A stretch of 64,000 bases of DNA from Nitrospirae bacterium JdFR-85 (GTDB taxonomy: Bacteria; Nitrospirota; Thermodesulfovibrionia; Thermodesulfovibrionales; JdFR-85): the NCBI GenBank assembly GCA_002011745.1, contig MTOU01000020.1, forward strand, positions 1 through 64,000. Direction: 5' to 3'. The notes beneath the pieces are model-generated. The model was not told the origin of the DNA. It saw nothing but the letters and a program-made list of their open reading frames with translations, and ran no database searches. Shown in pieces: positions 26,601 to 37,709 of this stretch (positions are counted from its first letter, which is position 1; each line of letters begins with the position of its first letter). The translations under genes were made by a program, and so were the position numbers.

Positions 26601-27616
26601 GTTGTCTTTGTTCATATTCATAACTGGGATATATCTAACTCATCAACAAATGTATTTAGTAGATATTTTTGATATTCATTTTGGGGCTTGTTGATTTCTT
26701 TAATAACATTTGCCCATGAACTTTTGAGACTTACCTTTTTGTAAAAATTTATCACCTCTTTCTTTGCTGGAAAAGCCCAATTGTCCGAGGATTGCATCAT
26801 AACCTCAAATAATGTTAACCAAATAAGCCAATATTTATCATCTTCAAATTCAGAAATTATGCGTTCAAGTAGTGGGTTACTGTTTGGTGTCAGAAATTTA
26901 CAATAACTAAGTAGCCCTATTCTTAAAGTGTGAATATGATGTTCTATTACAAATTTATTATTTGAATTTGATTTTGCGAGTTTTATTGCAATCTCTATTA
27001 ATTCAGTCACCTCGTTTTTTTGCTCCTCATATTCCTTATTTAAATCCAAAAACCAGAGAGCATCAAAGTATCTGTAATTTGACCAAAAAGTAAATGTTGA
27101 ATTTTCATAAAGAATACTCTTAATCTCTGCGTTCCAATTGAACACTTGCTCATTCTTATTTTGGGGATCCGCAATCAATAGCCGCGCTCCTTTAATCTTG
27201 CTTTCCATTTTCGCAGAATGTACAAGAGCCGGGCTAATAATAAAATTTTTAGAAAGATTAGGTGCTTCCACTCGATTTTGTATGTCAACCATTCCGTATG
27301 AAATGCCGCCACGCGGTAAAAGGAAATATTTTGATAAGTCAAAGTCATACGCATTATTTTTCTTCAAACACTCCCTATATATTTCAGTAATCACATTTAC
27401 CAATAGAGCAGGATTATTTGAATAAGCTAAAAGGCTATCTGAAAATAAAATACCTTTTACTTCTTTGTTTTTTTTAATGATTCTATAGGTAATATTGTAA
27501 AAATCATTTAATATTTCTTTTGAACGAGTTGGATTATTAGCCACCATCTGACTAAAACCCAACAAATCAATAAACGCTAAAGCCTGCATGCTTTGTCTCC
27601 TATTTATTCACCATAA
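26534..27616 (-). mobile_element. Putative single-gene integron-type cassette (1083 bp)
   Basis: Bounded by direct repeats of GTTATG (minus strand; + CATAAC at 26529-26534 and 27612-27617), one ORF filling the unit, attC-like site 3' of it. Confidence 0.55.
26618..27589 (-). CDS. Class III adenylate/guanylate-cyclase-fold protein (activity uncertain)
   Basis: MQALAFIDLLGFSQMV (metal Asp), KGILFSDSLLAYS (second Asp about 41 aa later), LPRGGISYGMV, SPALVHSAKMESKIKGARLLIA correspond in order to FxDIxGFT / GDxxxA / RIGIHxG / VNxAxRLExxA. Confidence 0.6.
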   Translation of the reverse strand: MQALAFIDLLGFSQMVANNPTRSKEILNDFYNITYRIIKKNKEVKGILFSDSLLAYSNNPALLVNVITEIYRECLKKNNAYDFDLSKYFLLPRGGISYGMVDIQNRVEAPNLSKNFIISPALVHSAKMESKIKGARLLIADPQNKNEQVFNWNAEIKSILYENSTFTFWSNYRYFDALWFLDLNKEYEEQKNEVTELIEIAIKLAKSNSNNKFVIEHHIHTLRIGLLSYCKFLTPNSNPLLERIISEFEDDKYWLIWLTLFEVMMQSSDNWAFPAKKEVINFYKKVSLKSSWANVIKEINKPQNEYQKYLLNTFVDELDISQL

Positions 27617-27638
27617 CATTCTATATTACATTTACCCC

Positions 27639-30600
27639 TCACTCCAAAACTATCCTGACCTTTTGAGGTTCTTTGCCTCTTATCTGTTCGTTTAGATATT
27701 CCTCAAAACGTCGTTTCATCTCCTCTGGAGCCACTGGAGACCCTCCAGAAAGCAGGGCAGACTTGAGATCGTCTATCTTAATAGTTACTTTTATAAGCCC
27801 TGAAAGCACTTCTTTTAAAGCCTGGATAAAGTTTTGAGAAAGATTATCAGGAAGTTGACGACTATTTATAAAGGATTCAATTAGTTTTCTCTGTTTTGGT
27901 TTAAGGAGCTCAAGATTTTGACGAACTGTTGGATCATCAAGATTTAGCAGTAATGTTTTGATCCAGCTATCAAGTAGTTTATCCAATTCGGAATCAAGGC
28001 CATTAAGGACAATGGCTGCAGGAACAGAGATATCCTCTGCATTAGGCATAAATTGACAGTGTGGACAAACTGGTGAATCATCAAGATCCTTATCAGTAAG
28101 TGCAAAGCAACTCTTCAAGCCAGCAAGTTTTTCTTGAAAGTCTTTGAGGTGTTGAACAGGCATCAGTTCAATTGTAGAAAGCTTGTTGAGAATGTTGAGC
28201 CTTTCGTCTTTCAACAATTCACTTTTACGCCTGTCTTCATTCACTCCAAGGCGTGCCTTTTTATGCAGGTTAAGATATACCTGTTTGTATCTCTTTTTGA
28301 GATCTGTAAGATCATTTATAATCTTTTGATAGAAGGAACTGGATATCCGTTTCGTTTGTTTTGAAATTTTTTCCAGCATCTTCTCCCGTGTTGTTTTTAT
28401 CCGATCTGTCAGGACATGTTCTGGAGGCAAGATCGCCTCTGCACTGGAAAGATATGATGATAGAGGCCCCAGGTGGTCAACTATCTCTTGCAGAGATTTA
28501 ATTTCACCAAGGGCTTTCAGGCCATCTTTGTGTCTGTTAATCTCCTGAACAGTATAACGAAAATTCTTGAGTTTACCGGGTGTATTATAGACCTGAAGAG
28601 ACTCCAAAAAAGTCTTGGTTTTTTTAAGTTGTTCAAGAAGTTTTTGAGATTCTTGATCTGATAATAAATCCTTCCCCCAGAGCTTCAATTCCTGTTGCAA
28701 TGTCTGCTGCGCATGAAGAACATCCTCTACCAGTTTTGATATTATTGTCTGTAGTTGTTGTATAGGTTCATCCTTACCCTGAGTGATGAGTTGTGCCATG
28801 CCTGGTGTGAGACCAAGCAGTTCGAAGAGTGCCTTTAGTGCTGGCAGATTCCAGTCGCGTGGTTGTTCTATGTGTTTGAAGTTGACAAGTTCATCGAGAG
28901 ATATTTTATAGAGTTCCTGGATAGTTGAGGCATCAATCTTTTTGCTTGTAACTGAAAGGACTATATCACCTGAATATACCAGCGCGCCAAGCACAACAAC
29001 AATCAGTTCTGGCTCAAGACGATAGTTGGTGGGTGCCATATACTCAACACCAGATTCATCCTGGATAATTTCAGACCTGTTTACAACCTGTCCGTGTCCT
29101 TTATGTTTAAGGATTTCAAGTATATATTGGGCATACCTGGATTTATAGGGATCAATTTTTTCTCCATCTAATAGTTCTAATGCATCAAGAATGGCTGTTG
29201 CCTGTCTGGTTCTTATTCCATTGGCAAGTGTTTTTAGGGCATCCTGAACTGCCTGTGACAGGTTCTGAGAGGTAATGGGTATTGAAAAATATGGATATTC
29301 AGGTGCCTTTTCTGCAAAGTATTCTTTAAGACAAATTCCTGCTATTGTATTTATCAGGTCTCTGAAATTAATGCGTTCATTAGGGGATAAGCCAGAAAGT
29401 TCTCTAATTGAATGACCTTTAGCCCATTCAATCAATGTTTTCTTTCGTCCCTGATAGGTAACTTCAAATACCGAAGTCATATGTTCACGGAGCCAGGTAA
29501 CTAATTGACGAAGGAAGTGGTTTGCCTTTGCCTCGTAAGTGGATTTGGAATGACCAGAGGATGTTGAGGCCAGATCAAGGGCTGCTGCATAGTTTTTAAG
29601 GGTAGTGTGAAAGGCTTCATCGGCTCCTTTCAGGTAAAAGAAGACCTCATCGGCTCTTTTTTCATCTTTAAAATGTGGTGGGTCATAGGGCTGGATAAAA
29701 TACAGATAGAACTCACGAGGTGGAACAGCGGTAGATCGCTCATTAGGTGAGCCGAAGAACAGATAACCAAGGCGAAATGCTTTACGCTCTGGCCACTGAA
29801 GTTCGTGTTGCCAGATGCGATAACCAGTAACATAGGTCTGGTCTGTACACTCCATCACACGTTTAAGAGCCTCATAATAGTAGCGATCAAGTTGTGAAGG
29901 ATCAAGGGTCTCAGCACGTTTTTCAATGAGTGCGTCGTAATCCTCTGTCTTTTTCAGGTCAAGATAATACTGCTGATTGTCAGGATTAAAGGAAATAAAT
30001 TGACCGCTTACTGTCTTATGTATCTCACGGAGAACTGTTTCTACCAGTGTTAGAAGATCATCAGCAGGTTCTCCCCCAAGGTCCTCTATGCCTGGTTGAT
30101 AAAGACATAGTGTGTCTCTTAGTTCTTCTGCGGTGGCGCCAATATTAGAATAAATGTCCCCTGTTGTTAGACGATGTACGGATAGGGCGTGTATAATTCT
30201 CAGTGCCATAGGTTTATAAGCAGGTCTGGTGAATGCCTGTTCAATGCGGGATTCAAGCACCTGGCTACAGTCTATAACTGCCTTTATATCAGGCACAGCA
30301 CGAAAGGAGGGATTTCCCTTTAGCGTGTTCCAGTATGTATCGTAGGCAATGAGGCCAGGGTATTCTTCCGGCACATTCTGGTCTAACAATTTTTTCATTT
30401 CATTGGATAGTGTTTTAAGAACCTCGCGTTTTTCAATAACTGTTACCCTTTCAAAGGTATCTATATAATCAGGATGTACAGGAAAGAGATTTACAAATTC
30501 ATCCATACGTTCGTTCATGTTGCCATAGAATTTTGCAAAGGGTGTGAGATACTCTCTTATCTTTGCCTGTTGCTCTCTATTCTTTTTAAGCAAACGCTCT

Positions 30601-31367
30601 GAGACAACAAACTTTACATCCTTGCGGGCAATAAGGATCTGTTCAAATCTGTCTTTTACACGCCTAATACTGTCAGATACAAAAGAGAACCTGGGACTGT
30701 CAAAAATAGCCTCCTGAACACCGGCGATGAAACGGAAACGGAGGTCTTTACATACCTCCCCAATCTCTCTTAGGAAATTCAGATCAAGTATGAGCTCCTG
30801 ATCTTTCCTTGTTCGGAGATAATCCAGAAGTTCATCCACCACAAGTAAAAGCCCGTGGTCAGGATACTTATCATGAAAAGCAGCCATCATGTCTTCAAAT
30901 GCAGGCTTATTGCTGGGGATTTTACTGATTGGAGGGAAATTATATTCTACTCCCATAAGGCTCAGGCGTTCCTCAAGCACTCCTGTCAGAATTTCTCGCA
31001 GAGACATTGTGGTAGCACCAATTTCTGTGCGGATTACCTTAAATTTACCTGCTATTGTTGCTGCAGCTTCTGCAACAGTGGAGTTGGTAAGATCATCAAC
31101 AAGTTCTGCATGTTCTGCAATAGAAGATATTACTGACATAAGATGAGATTTACCTGTGCCATAGTTTCCAACTACTAAGAGCGCTTTATTGTCTGTTGGT
31201 TGTTCAAACTGAAGTTGAGGAAATACTATTGCAGTGAGTCTTTCTGCCATCTCCTCAGAGATTACATAGGTGCGGACGAGCTCCTTTGCCCTCGCCTTTT
31301 CATCAGCATGACGAAGTTCTATTACTGTCTCAATAGGCTCAAATTGTATTAGGTCTTTATATTTCAT
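27639..31367 (-). CDS. brxC: BREX type 3 BrxC/PglY-type ATPase (DUF6079-like)
   Basis: [24 protein letters not shown] Walker [21 protein letters not shown]; large coiled-coil C-terminus with VCPHCQF; operon context. Confidence 0.88.
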   Translation of the reverse strand: MKYKDLIQFEPIETVIELRHADEKARAKELVRTYVISEEMAERLTAIVFPQLQFEQPTDNKALLVVGNYGTGKSHLMSVISSIAEHAELVDDLTNSTVAEAAATIAGKFKVIRTEIGATTMSLREILTGVLEERLSLMGVEYNFPPISKIPSNKPAFEDMMAAFHDKYPDHGLLLVVDELLDYLRTRKDQELILDLNFLREIGEVCKDLRFRFIAGVQEAIFDSPRFSFVSDSIRRVKDRFEQILIARKDVKFVVSERLLKKNREQQAKIREYLTPFAKFYGNMNERMDEFVNLFPVHPDYIDTFERVTVIEKREVLKTLSNEMKKLLDQNVPEEYPGLIAYDTYWNTLKGNPSFRAVPDIKAVIDCSQVLESRIEQAFTRPAYKPMALRIIHALSVHRLTTGDIYSNIGATAEELRDTLCLYQPGIEDLGGEPADDLLTLVETVLREIHKTVSGQFISFNPDNQQYYLDLKKTEDYDALIEKRAETLDPSQLDRYYYEALKRVMECTDQTYVTGYRIWQHELQWPERKAFRLGYLFFGSPNERSTAVPPREFYLYFIQPYDPPHFKDEKRADEVFFYLKGADEAFHTTLKNYAAALDLASTSSGHSKSTYEAKANHFLRQLVTWLREHMTSVFEVTYQGRKKTLIEWAKGHSIRELSGLSPNERINFRDLINTIAGICLKEYFAEKAPEYPYFSIPITSQNLSQAVQDALKTLANGIRTRQATAILDALELLDGEKIDPYKSRYAQYILEILKHKGHGQVVNRSEIIQDESGVEYMAPTNYRLEPELIVVVLGALVYSGDIVLSVTSKKIDASTIQELYKISLDELVNFKHIEQPRDWNLPALKALFELLGLTPGMAQLITQGKDEPIQQLQTIISKLVEDVLHAQQTLQQELKLWGKDLLSDQESQKLLEQLKKTKTFLESLQVYNTPGKLKNFRYTVQEINRHKDGLKALGEIKSLQEIVDHLGPLSSYLSSAEAILPPEHVLTDRIKTTREKMLEKISKQTKRISSSFYQKIINDLTDLKKRYKQVYLNLHKKARLGVNEDRRKSELLKDERLNILNKLSTIELMPVQHLKDFQEKLAGLKSCFALTDKDLDDSPVCPHCQFMPNAEDISVPAAIVLNGLDSELDKLLDSWIKTLLLNLDDPTVRQNLELLKPKQRKLIESFINSRQLPDNLSQNFIQALKEVLSGLIKVTIKIDDLKSALLSGGSPVAPEEMKRRFEEYLNEQIRGKEPQKVRIVLE

Positions 31368-31848
31368 CTCTATCTGTTAAAGAATCAGGACTTACAACCA
31401 GAAAATCTGTCACAGGATATCGCTTATATTCTACATGACCTGGCTCTGCATAAATCAAATGATTTTTCTCTATCTTTCCATTCCACATTGCCACAATAGT
31501 TTTATTCCGTGAAAGGCCCTGAAGCAGACGTAGTGGATCCTGTTTTAGTGATACATCAAAGAGTATTTCTATATTATCAAGGAGAACAATATCGTTATCA
31601 ATCTCGCTAATCATATCTTTCAGTATATAGGGAACGCGTAGTGCACGTTGCTGCTTTGCAAGATCAAGAAGTCGTTCTGAAAGATGTAGATTAATATTTA
31701 TTATTGGCAGATTGAGCTGTTTACTAACATCCTGTAGAGCTTCGGTTTTACCTGCACCTGATGGGGCCACAACTAAAACTAGACGATAGTATAGAGCACA
31801 TGCTTGCTTGATTGCGTTTATTATCTGTTGAGATAGAGGCTCTATCAG
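31357..31848 (-). CDS. brxF: BREX type 3 BrxF P-loop NTPase
   Basis: Extended [61 protein letters not shown]; tracked GTG start at 31770 truncates strand beta1 of the P-loop. Confidence 0.75.
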   Translation of the reverse strand: MIEPLSQQIINAIKQACALYYRLVLVVAPSGAGKTEALQDVSKQLNLPIININLHLSERLLDLAKQQRALRVPYILKDMISEIDNDIVLLDNIEILFDVSLKQDPLRLLQGLSRNKTIVAMWNGKIEKNHLIYAEPGHVEYKRYPVTDFLVVSPDSLTDRDEI

Positions 31849-31924
31849 AACTTTGTCCTCTCTCCTAATATGAGTTTATCTTCCAACAGAGTTAATCCTA
31901 TCAAATACACCCTCAACATAATTA

Positions 31925-31953
31925 AAATTACACAACAAGGATTTCTCTGTCAA
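31925..31953 (-). promoter_or_regulatory. Putative promoter of the BREX operon
   Basis: Minus strand TTGACA (31953-31948), 17-nt spacer, weak -10 TAATTT (31930-31925). Confidence 0.35.
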
Positions 31954-32280
31954 CATTACCCTCTTCCTCATTATGGAAGGTTTGCTCAGGAAGTCTTTTT
32001 GTCGTTGCTCTTAGTTTGTTCTTTCTGAGGGTAAAATTCTTCCATTGCCTGTCATCTAGTAATGTTTGGTGTAGTCTTAACCCTCTAAGAGAACTTCTAT
32101 ACTATAGATGCTATAAACCCTCGGCTATGTACTTCGATATGCACACCTTACACCATCCCACAAAAAACACGCCGTTGTAGTTCTCAGTTAGGCTATAAAT
32201 TTAGACTCCAGTCAAGTTCACACAAACCTCACAATAAGAACAACGGTGAGGACACGAATGATATGTTAAATGAAAATTAT

Positions 32281-32328
32281 GAAGCCACCTAATGGAGTCG
32301 AACCTCCAACACGTTGATTACGAATCAA
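32281..32328 (-). pseudogene. Truncated tRNA-Thr(CGT)-like 3' half
   Basis: Minus strand TTGATTCGTAATCAACGTGTTGGAGGTTCGACTCCATTAGGTGGCTTC: anticodon loop TTCGTAA, T-loop GGTTCGACTCC, 3' acceptor strand; no D-arm or 5' acceptor adjacent. Confidence 0.55.
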
Positions 32329-32604
32329 AAAAGAAATTTATATTTCCTACAATTTACTGAATTATGTAATTTGTTGAAATTATAAGATTTCTTGCCTATA
32401 TTTTTAACAAATTTTACTTTTTATTTTTAGAGACTTAAGCCACAGATCTAATGCGGAGGCTTGACACTCAAGGCATACAGTAAGGTATGATAGATAAATG
32501 GCCTGATAAAGACAGGTGTTTATCCAATCTGTATCTATTTTTGTAAGATTCTTCCGGGAAGTAACAGAAAATTCTTTTTAGATAGAGGGACAAGAGGAGG
32601 ACAA

Positions 32605-33360
32605 ATGGCCGGCCACAGTAAATGGGCCCAGATAAAGCATAAAAAGGCTGTAGTTGATGCGAGGAGGGGGAAGCTCTTTTCCAAACTTGCAAGGGAGATA
32701 TCAGTCGCAGCAAAGCTTGGTGGTGGTGACCCTTCTATGAATCCAAGACTGAGGGTTGCGATAGAGAAGGCAAAGAGTGCGAATATGCCACAGGAGAATA
32801 TAAAGAGGGCAATACAGAAGGGTACAGGTGAGTTACCAGGCACCTCTTATGAAGAGGTTTTTTATGAGGGTTATGGGCCTGGAGGGGTGGCCCTTATGAT
32901 ACATGCCCTTACTGATAACAAAAACAGGACTGTTGCTGAACTGAGACATCTTTTAAGTAAACACGGTGGTAGCCTTGGTGAAGCAGGCTGTGTTTCCTGG
33001 ATTTTTGAAAAGAAGGGTTATATTCTGGTAAATAAGACAGATATTGATGAAGACACACTGATGGGTATTGTGATTGATGCAGGTGCAGAGGACCTCCGGA
33101 ATGATCCCAAAGAGGACAATTACGAAGTGATTACTTCTTTGGAGGACTTTCAGAAAGTAAAGGATGCGATTGTGGCCGCTGGGATTACACCCCAGGCTGC
33201 AGAGATAACAATGTTACCAAAGAGCTATATAAAGATAGAAGGGGAGACAGCAGAGAAGATGATAAAACTAATGGAAGTCCTTGAAGACCATGATGATGTC
33301 CAGAATGTGTATGCAAATTTTGATATGCCAGAAGAAATCATGGCTAAGGCAGAAGTATGA
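32605..33360 (+). CDS. yebC: YebC/PmpR family translation/transcription factor
   Basis: [32 protein letters not shown]. Confidence 0.95.
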   Translation: MAGHSKWAQIKHKKAVVDARRGKLFSKLAREISVAAKLGGGDPSMNPRLRVAIEKAKSANMPQENIKRAIQKGTGELPGTSYEEVFYEGYGPGGVALMIHALTDNKNRTVAELRHLLSKHGGSLGEAGCVSWIFEKKGYILVNKTDIDEDTLMGIVIDAGAEDLRNDPKEDNYEVITSLEDFQKVKDAIVAAGITPQAAEITMLPKSYIKIEGETAEKMIKLMEVLEDHDDVQNVYANFDMPEEIMAKAEV

Positions 33361-34433
33361 ACAGTCCTGCTAAGGAAGGCTTGTTTAAAGGGGGACTGGG
33401 GGTTTTAATTATATTCTGTTATTGCCTTTTTTATCCTGCTATTGTCTCTGCCTTAACTCCAGAAGAAAAGATAAATATAAAGGTATACAGAGAAGCAAGC
33501 CCTTCAGTAGTTAATATAACCACCACAACACTGATCAGAGATTTCTTCTCTATATATCCTCAACGAGGGGCAGGTTCTGGTTCTATAATTGATCCAAGGG
33601 GTTATATCCTGACTAATTACCATGTGGTTGAAGGGGCACAGCAGATAACAGTTACAATGTTTGATGGAAGGAAATATCCTGCCGTCTTTGTTGGTGCAGA
33701 CCCTGATAATGATATTGCCATAATAAAGATTAAACCTGACAGACCTCTCAAGCCCTTAAAACTTGGTGATTCAGATACACTGCAGGTCGGTCAGAAGGTG
33801 TTTGCGATCGGAAATCCCTTTGGCCTGAACTCTACCCTTACCACAGGTATAATCAGTGCTTTAGGAAGACCCCTTACCACGGAGGAGGGTAGAGTTATAG
33901 AGAATGTGATACAGACAGATGCCCCTATCAATCCTGGCAACTCTGGTGGTCCACTGCTTAATACCTCAGGTGAGATGATAGGAATAAATACTGCCATCTT
34001 TACTCCTTCTGGTGGTAATATTGGGATCGGGTTTGCCATTCCAGTGAATACTGCAAAGGAGCTTATTCCTGATCTGATAAAGTACGGGAAAGTCCGCAGA
34101 CCATGGCTTGGAATAGTGGGTGTGCCTCTCTGGCCTGATCTGGCAAGGGCATTAAGGATTCCTGTAGAGGAGGGGATTCTTGTTTCAGAGGTGATCAGGG
34201 GCAGTCCTGCAGATAAGGCAGGTATAAGAGGAGGCAGTATACCAGTAGAGATCAGTGGTACCATTGTGTATCTTGGAGGGGATATTATTGTTGAAATAAA
34301 TAATAGAAAGGTAACATCTATGGAGGAAATAAAAAAGGCTATAAAGGGACTCAGGGAAGGTAGTCGGGTAAAAGTGGTTGTTATGAGGGGGGACAGATTA
34401 CTGAAGCTCTCTGTGGAGGTAATGTTGAGATGA
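33357..34433 (+). CDS. HtrA/Deg-family serine protease with PDZ domain
   Basis: [32 protein letters not shown] catalytic triad motifs. Confidence 0.93.
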   Translation: MNSPAKEGLFKGGLGVLIIFCYCLFYPAIVSALTPEEKINIKVYREASPSVVNITTTTLIRDFFSIYPQRGAGSGSIIDPRGYILTNYHVVEGAQQITVTMFDGRKYPAVFVGADPDNDIAIIKIKPDRPLKPLKLGDSDTLQVGQKVFAIGNPFGLNSTLTTGIISALGRPLTTEEGRVIENVIQTDAPINPGNSGGPLLNTSGEMIGINTAIFTPSGGNIGIGFAIPVNTAKELIPDLIKYGKVRRPWLGIVGVPLWPDLARALRIPVEEGILVSEVIRGSPADKAGIRGGSIPVEISGTIVYLGGDIIVEINNRKVTSMEEIKKAIKGLREGSRVKVVVMRGDRLLKLSVEVMLR

Positions 34434-35821
34434 AGAGACCTCTCTGGATTGTGGTGCTTGCAGCAGGACTGGGCACGAGGATGCGTTCAGGTATTCCAAA
34501 GGTTCTTCACAGGTTAAATGGCCGTCCAATGCTTCAATGGGTTCTTGATGCTGCAGAGAAGTTACACCCTGAGAAGGTTGTTGTGGTCTGTAACAGATCA
34601 AATATTGGACCTATCCAGAATGCTATGTCTCAGAATAGAGTAGAATTTGTTATCCAGTCAAGACCTCTTGGTACAGCCCATGCCCTTCTTTCAGCCAAAA
34701 GACTTATTGATGAATTCAGTGGGGATATCCTTGTGCTCAATGGGGATACACCCCTGATAAGCCCTGATACCTTAAAAAGGTTTTTGCAGAGACACAGGAG
34801 GGCAAAAAACTCTTTAAGTATTCTCTCCTTTGAGATAGATAATCCCTCTGGTTATGGCAGGATTATCAGGGATAGTGCTGGAAATCCTATAATGATAAAG
34901 GAAGAGACAGACCTTACTGAAGAGGAGTCTCAGATTAGAGAGGTTAACAGTGGGATTTATCTAATGGGCCAATCAGCCTTTAAGCTTTTGAGAAGAATTA
35001 AAAAGAACAGCAGAAAGGGAGAGTACTATCTTACAGATATACTTGCCCTTGCCACTAAGAAAGGACTCAGATGTGGTGTATACAAGATGGGTGATGAAGT
35101 GGAGTTTATAGGGATCAATACAAAGGAGGAACTCCAGAAGGCACAGAGGCTTATGAGGCAGAAGATAGTAAGGGTATGGTTACAGAAGGATGTGGAAATG
35201 ATGGATGAGCAGAGGGTCTATATAGGACCTGATGTAACTATTGGTGAGGGAACATATATCTATCCTGATGTCTATATTGAAGGTAAGACCTCCATAGGTA
35301 GAAACTGTATTATATATCCCAATGTAAGAATCGTGGATTGTAAGATTAATGATAATGTAACCATAAGAGAGTGCTCATCACTTGAGGAATCAGTAGTTGA
35401 GTCAAAAGCCACAGTTGGTCCTTTTGCCAGATTGAGGCCAGGTACATTCTTGAAAAAGGGGGCGAAGATTGGTAACTTTGTTGAAGTGAAGAACTCTCTT
35501 GTGGGAGAAGGTACAAAGGCTTTGCATCTTAGCTATATTGGGGATGCGGAGATAGGAAGGAATGTAAACATTGGTGCAGGAACAATAACATGTAACTATG
35601 ATGGTATAAGAAAGAACAGAACAATTATTGAAGATAATGTTTTCATAGGGAGTGATACACAGCTTATTGCTCCTGTAAAGGTGAAGAGGGGTGCCTATGT
35701 GGGAGCAGGTTCCACAATAACCAAGGAAGTACCAGAAGGTGCTTTGGCCCTTAGCCGGACAGAACAGTGTAATATAGAAGGTTGGGTCAAAAAGAGGTTT
35801 AAAAAGAAGAGGAAGAGTTAA
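34430..35821 (+). CDS. glmU: Bifunctional UDP-GlcNAc pyrophosphorylase / glucosamine-1-P acetyltransferase
   Basis: LAAGLGTRMRSGIPKVLHRLNGRPML; C-terminal left-handed beta-helix NVNIGAGTITCNYDG. Confidence 0.95.
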   Translation: MKRPLWIVVLAAGLGTRMRSGIPKVLHRLNGRPMLQWVLDAAEKLHPEKVVVVCNRSNIGPIQNAMSQNRVEFVIQSRPLGTAHALLSAKRLIDEFSGDILVLNGDTPLISPDTLKRFLQRHRRAKNSLSILSFEIDNPSGYGRIIRDSAGNPIMIKEETDLTEEESQIREVNSGIYLMGQSAFKLLRRIKKNSRKGEYYLTDILALATKKGLRCGVYKMGDEVEFIGINTKEELQKAQRLMRQKIVRVWLQKDVEMMDEQRVYIGPDVTIGEGTYIYPDVYIEGKTSIGRNCIIYPNVRIVDCKINDNVTIRECSSLEESVVESKATVGPFARLRPGTFLKKGAKIGNFVEVKNSLVGEGTKALHLSYIGDAEIGRNVNIGAGTITCNYDGIRKNRTIIEDNVFIGSDTQLIAPVKVKRGAYVGAGSTITKEVPEGALALSRTEQCNIEGWVKKRFKKKRKS

Positions 35822-37648
35822 ATGTGTGGCATCATTGGTTATACAGGCAAGGATGACGCCTTAGAAATTGTTATAGAAGGCTTAAGACACTTAGAGTATC
35901 GGGGCTATGACTCTGCAGGTGTGGCCTTCTTTAATGGTACAGGATTTGATATTATGAGGTGTAAGGGCAAGATAAGAGACCTTGAGGTACATCTGTCTGA
36001 TATTAAAACAACCTCGTCCATAGCAATTGGCCACACCCGGTGGGCCACTCATGGTATTCCCTCAGATCATAATGCACATCCCCATAGTTCTGATACAGTA
36101 GTGCTTGTTCATAATGGAATTATTGAGAATTATATGGACCTGAAGGGAGAACTTATCTCCCTGGGATATCAATTTACTTCAGAGACAGATACTGAGGTTA
36201 TTGCTCATCTTATTGATCTATATCATAAGGAGAAGGATTTTGAGGAGTCTGTGAGACTGGCTCTGAAAAGACTTAGGGGGGCTTTTGCCTTAGTTATGTT
36301 ATCAAAGAGGTATCCCCATATGATGATAGGTGTTAGAAAGGACAGCCCTCTTGTGTTTGGTATTGGTGATGATGGTTATTATCTTGCATCTGATGTGCCG
36401 GCCTTTATGCAGAGAACCCGAAGAGTGATATTCCTCGAGGATGGTGAAATGGTGATAGTCACATCTGAAGGTTACAGGATAACCAATTTTGATGGTGTGC
36501 CTTTAGAGAAAGAGGTTCAGCAGATCAACTGGTCTCCAACAATGGCTGACAAGGGCGGGTATAAACATTTTATGCTGAAAGAGATACATGAGCAGCCGAG
36601 GGCTATAGCCGATACCATTATGGGAAGGATTAACTACAATACAATGAGTGTAAAGACTGAGGAGTTCATGTTGGCTACGGATACTTTAAGAAGTATTAAA
36701 AGGATCTTTATAGTAGCCTGCGGTACATCCTGGCATGCAGCCCTTGCAGGTAAGTATATGATAGAGCAGCTTGCAAGAGTTCCTGTTGAGGTAGATCTTG
36801 CCTCAGAGTTCCGGTATAGATTACCAATAATAGAGGAAGGAGATCTATTTATAGCCATAACCCAGTCAGGTGAGACAGCAGATACTCTTGCTGCTCAGAG
36901 AGAGGCAAAAAGACTTGGAGCCAAAACGCTTAGTATATGTAATGTACTTGGAGCAACCTCTGCAAGAGAGGCTGATGCTGTGTTCTATACACACTCTGGG
37001 CCTGAGATAGGAGTGGCCTCTACAAAGGCCTTCACCTCACAACTTGTGTCCCTCTATCTTTTCAGTATAGCACTGGCAGAGGCAAGAGAGAAACTGGGTA
37101 GAGACAGATGCAGAACCCTGATTGATGACCTCCTTAAGATACCAGAGAAGGTGGAGTGGATCCTGAAAAGAGAAGAAGAGATAGAACGCTTAGCAAAGAT
37201 ATACAGTAATGTTAAGAACTTTCTCTACCTGGGTAGAGGAATACTTTATCCAATAGCACTGGAGGGTGCCCTCAAGTTGAAAGAGATATCCTATATTCAT
37301 GCAGAAGGGTACGCTGCGGGAGAGATGAAGCATGGACCTATTGCACTTGTGGATGAATACTTACCTTCGGTTTTTCTGGTACAGGCAGGTGAGTTAAGGA
37401 AGAAAGTTCTCTCAAATATAGAAGAAATAAAAACGAGAGGTGGAAAGATTATTGTTCTTAAGAGTTCGGCAGTAGTTGACCCTCTGCCAGAAGTGGACAA
37501 TATCATTGAGGTGCCTGAGACGAATGAGTACTTAGAGCCAGTATTGATGGTGGTGCCACTACAACTGTTGGCTTATTATATAGGGGTTAGGAGGGGGTAT
37601 GACGTGGATCAGCCGAGAAATCTTGCTAAAAGCGTGACTGTGGAGTAA
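35822..37648 (+). CDS. glmS: Glutamine-fructose-6-phosphate aminotransferase
   Basis: MCGIIGYTG; SIS domains; C-term DVDQPRNLAKSVTVE. Confidence 0.97.
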   Translation: MCGIIGYTGKDDALEIVIEGLRHLEYRGYDSAGVAFFNGTGFDIMRCKGKIRDLEVHLSDIKTTSSIAIGHTRWATHGIPSDHNAHPHSSDTVVLVHNGIIENYMDLKGELISLGYQFTSETDTEVIAHLIDLYHKEKDFEESVRLALKRLRGAFALVMLSKRYPHMMIGVRKDSPLVFGIGDDGYYLASDVPAFMQRTRRVIFLEDGEMVIVTSEGYRITNFDGVPLEKEVQQINWSPTMADKGGYKHFMLKEIHEQPRAIADTIMGRINYNTMSVKTEEFMLATDTLRSIKRIFIVACGTSWHAALAGKYMIEQLARVPVEVDLASEFRYRLPIIEEGDLFIAITQSGETADTLAAQREAKRLGAKTLSICNVLGATSAREADAVFYTHSGPEIGVASTKAFTSQLVSLYLFSIALAEAREKLGRDRCRTLIDDLLKIPEKVEWILKREEEIERLAKIYSNVKNFLYLGRGILYPIALEGALKLKEISYIHAEGYAAGEMKHGPIALVDEYLPSVFLVQAGELRKKVLSNIEEIKTRGGKIIVLKSSAVVDPLPEVDNIIEVPETNEYLEPVLMVVPLQLLAYYIGVRRGYDVDQPRNLAKSVTVE

Positions 37649-37709
37649 AGAGGTTGGTATGGCTTTGAAAAAACAATAACAATTATCGTAAAATAATAAG
37701 GAGAGGGCG

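Noticed and set aside
32227-32251. CCTCAC-N13-GTGAGG hairpin as a terminator
   Set aside because: No U-tract follows on either strand; too short to interpret.
8108-32330. Integrase, transposase or relaxase for the island
   Set aside because: No ORF in the track shows tyrosine/serine recombinase or DDE motifs; mobility genes appear lost or outside the window.
32281-32400. Complete functional tRNA
   Set aside because: No D-arm or 5' acceptor strand can be found next to the anticodon arm; T-stem pairing is imperfect; no CCA.
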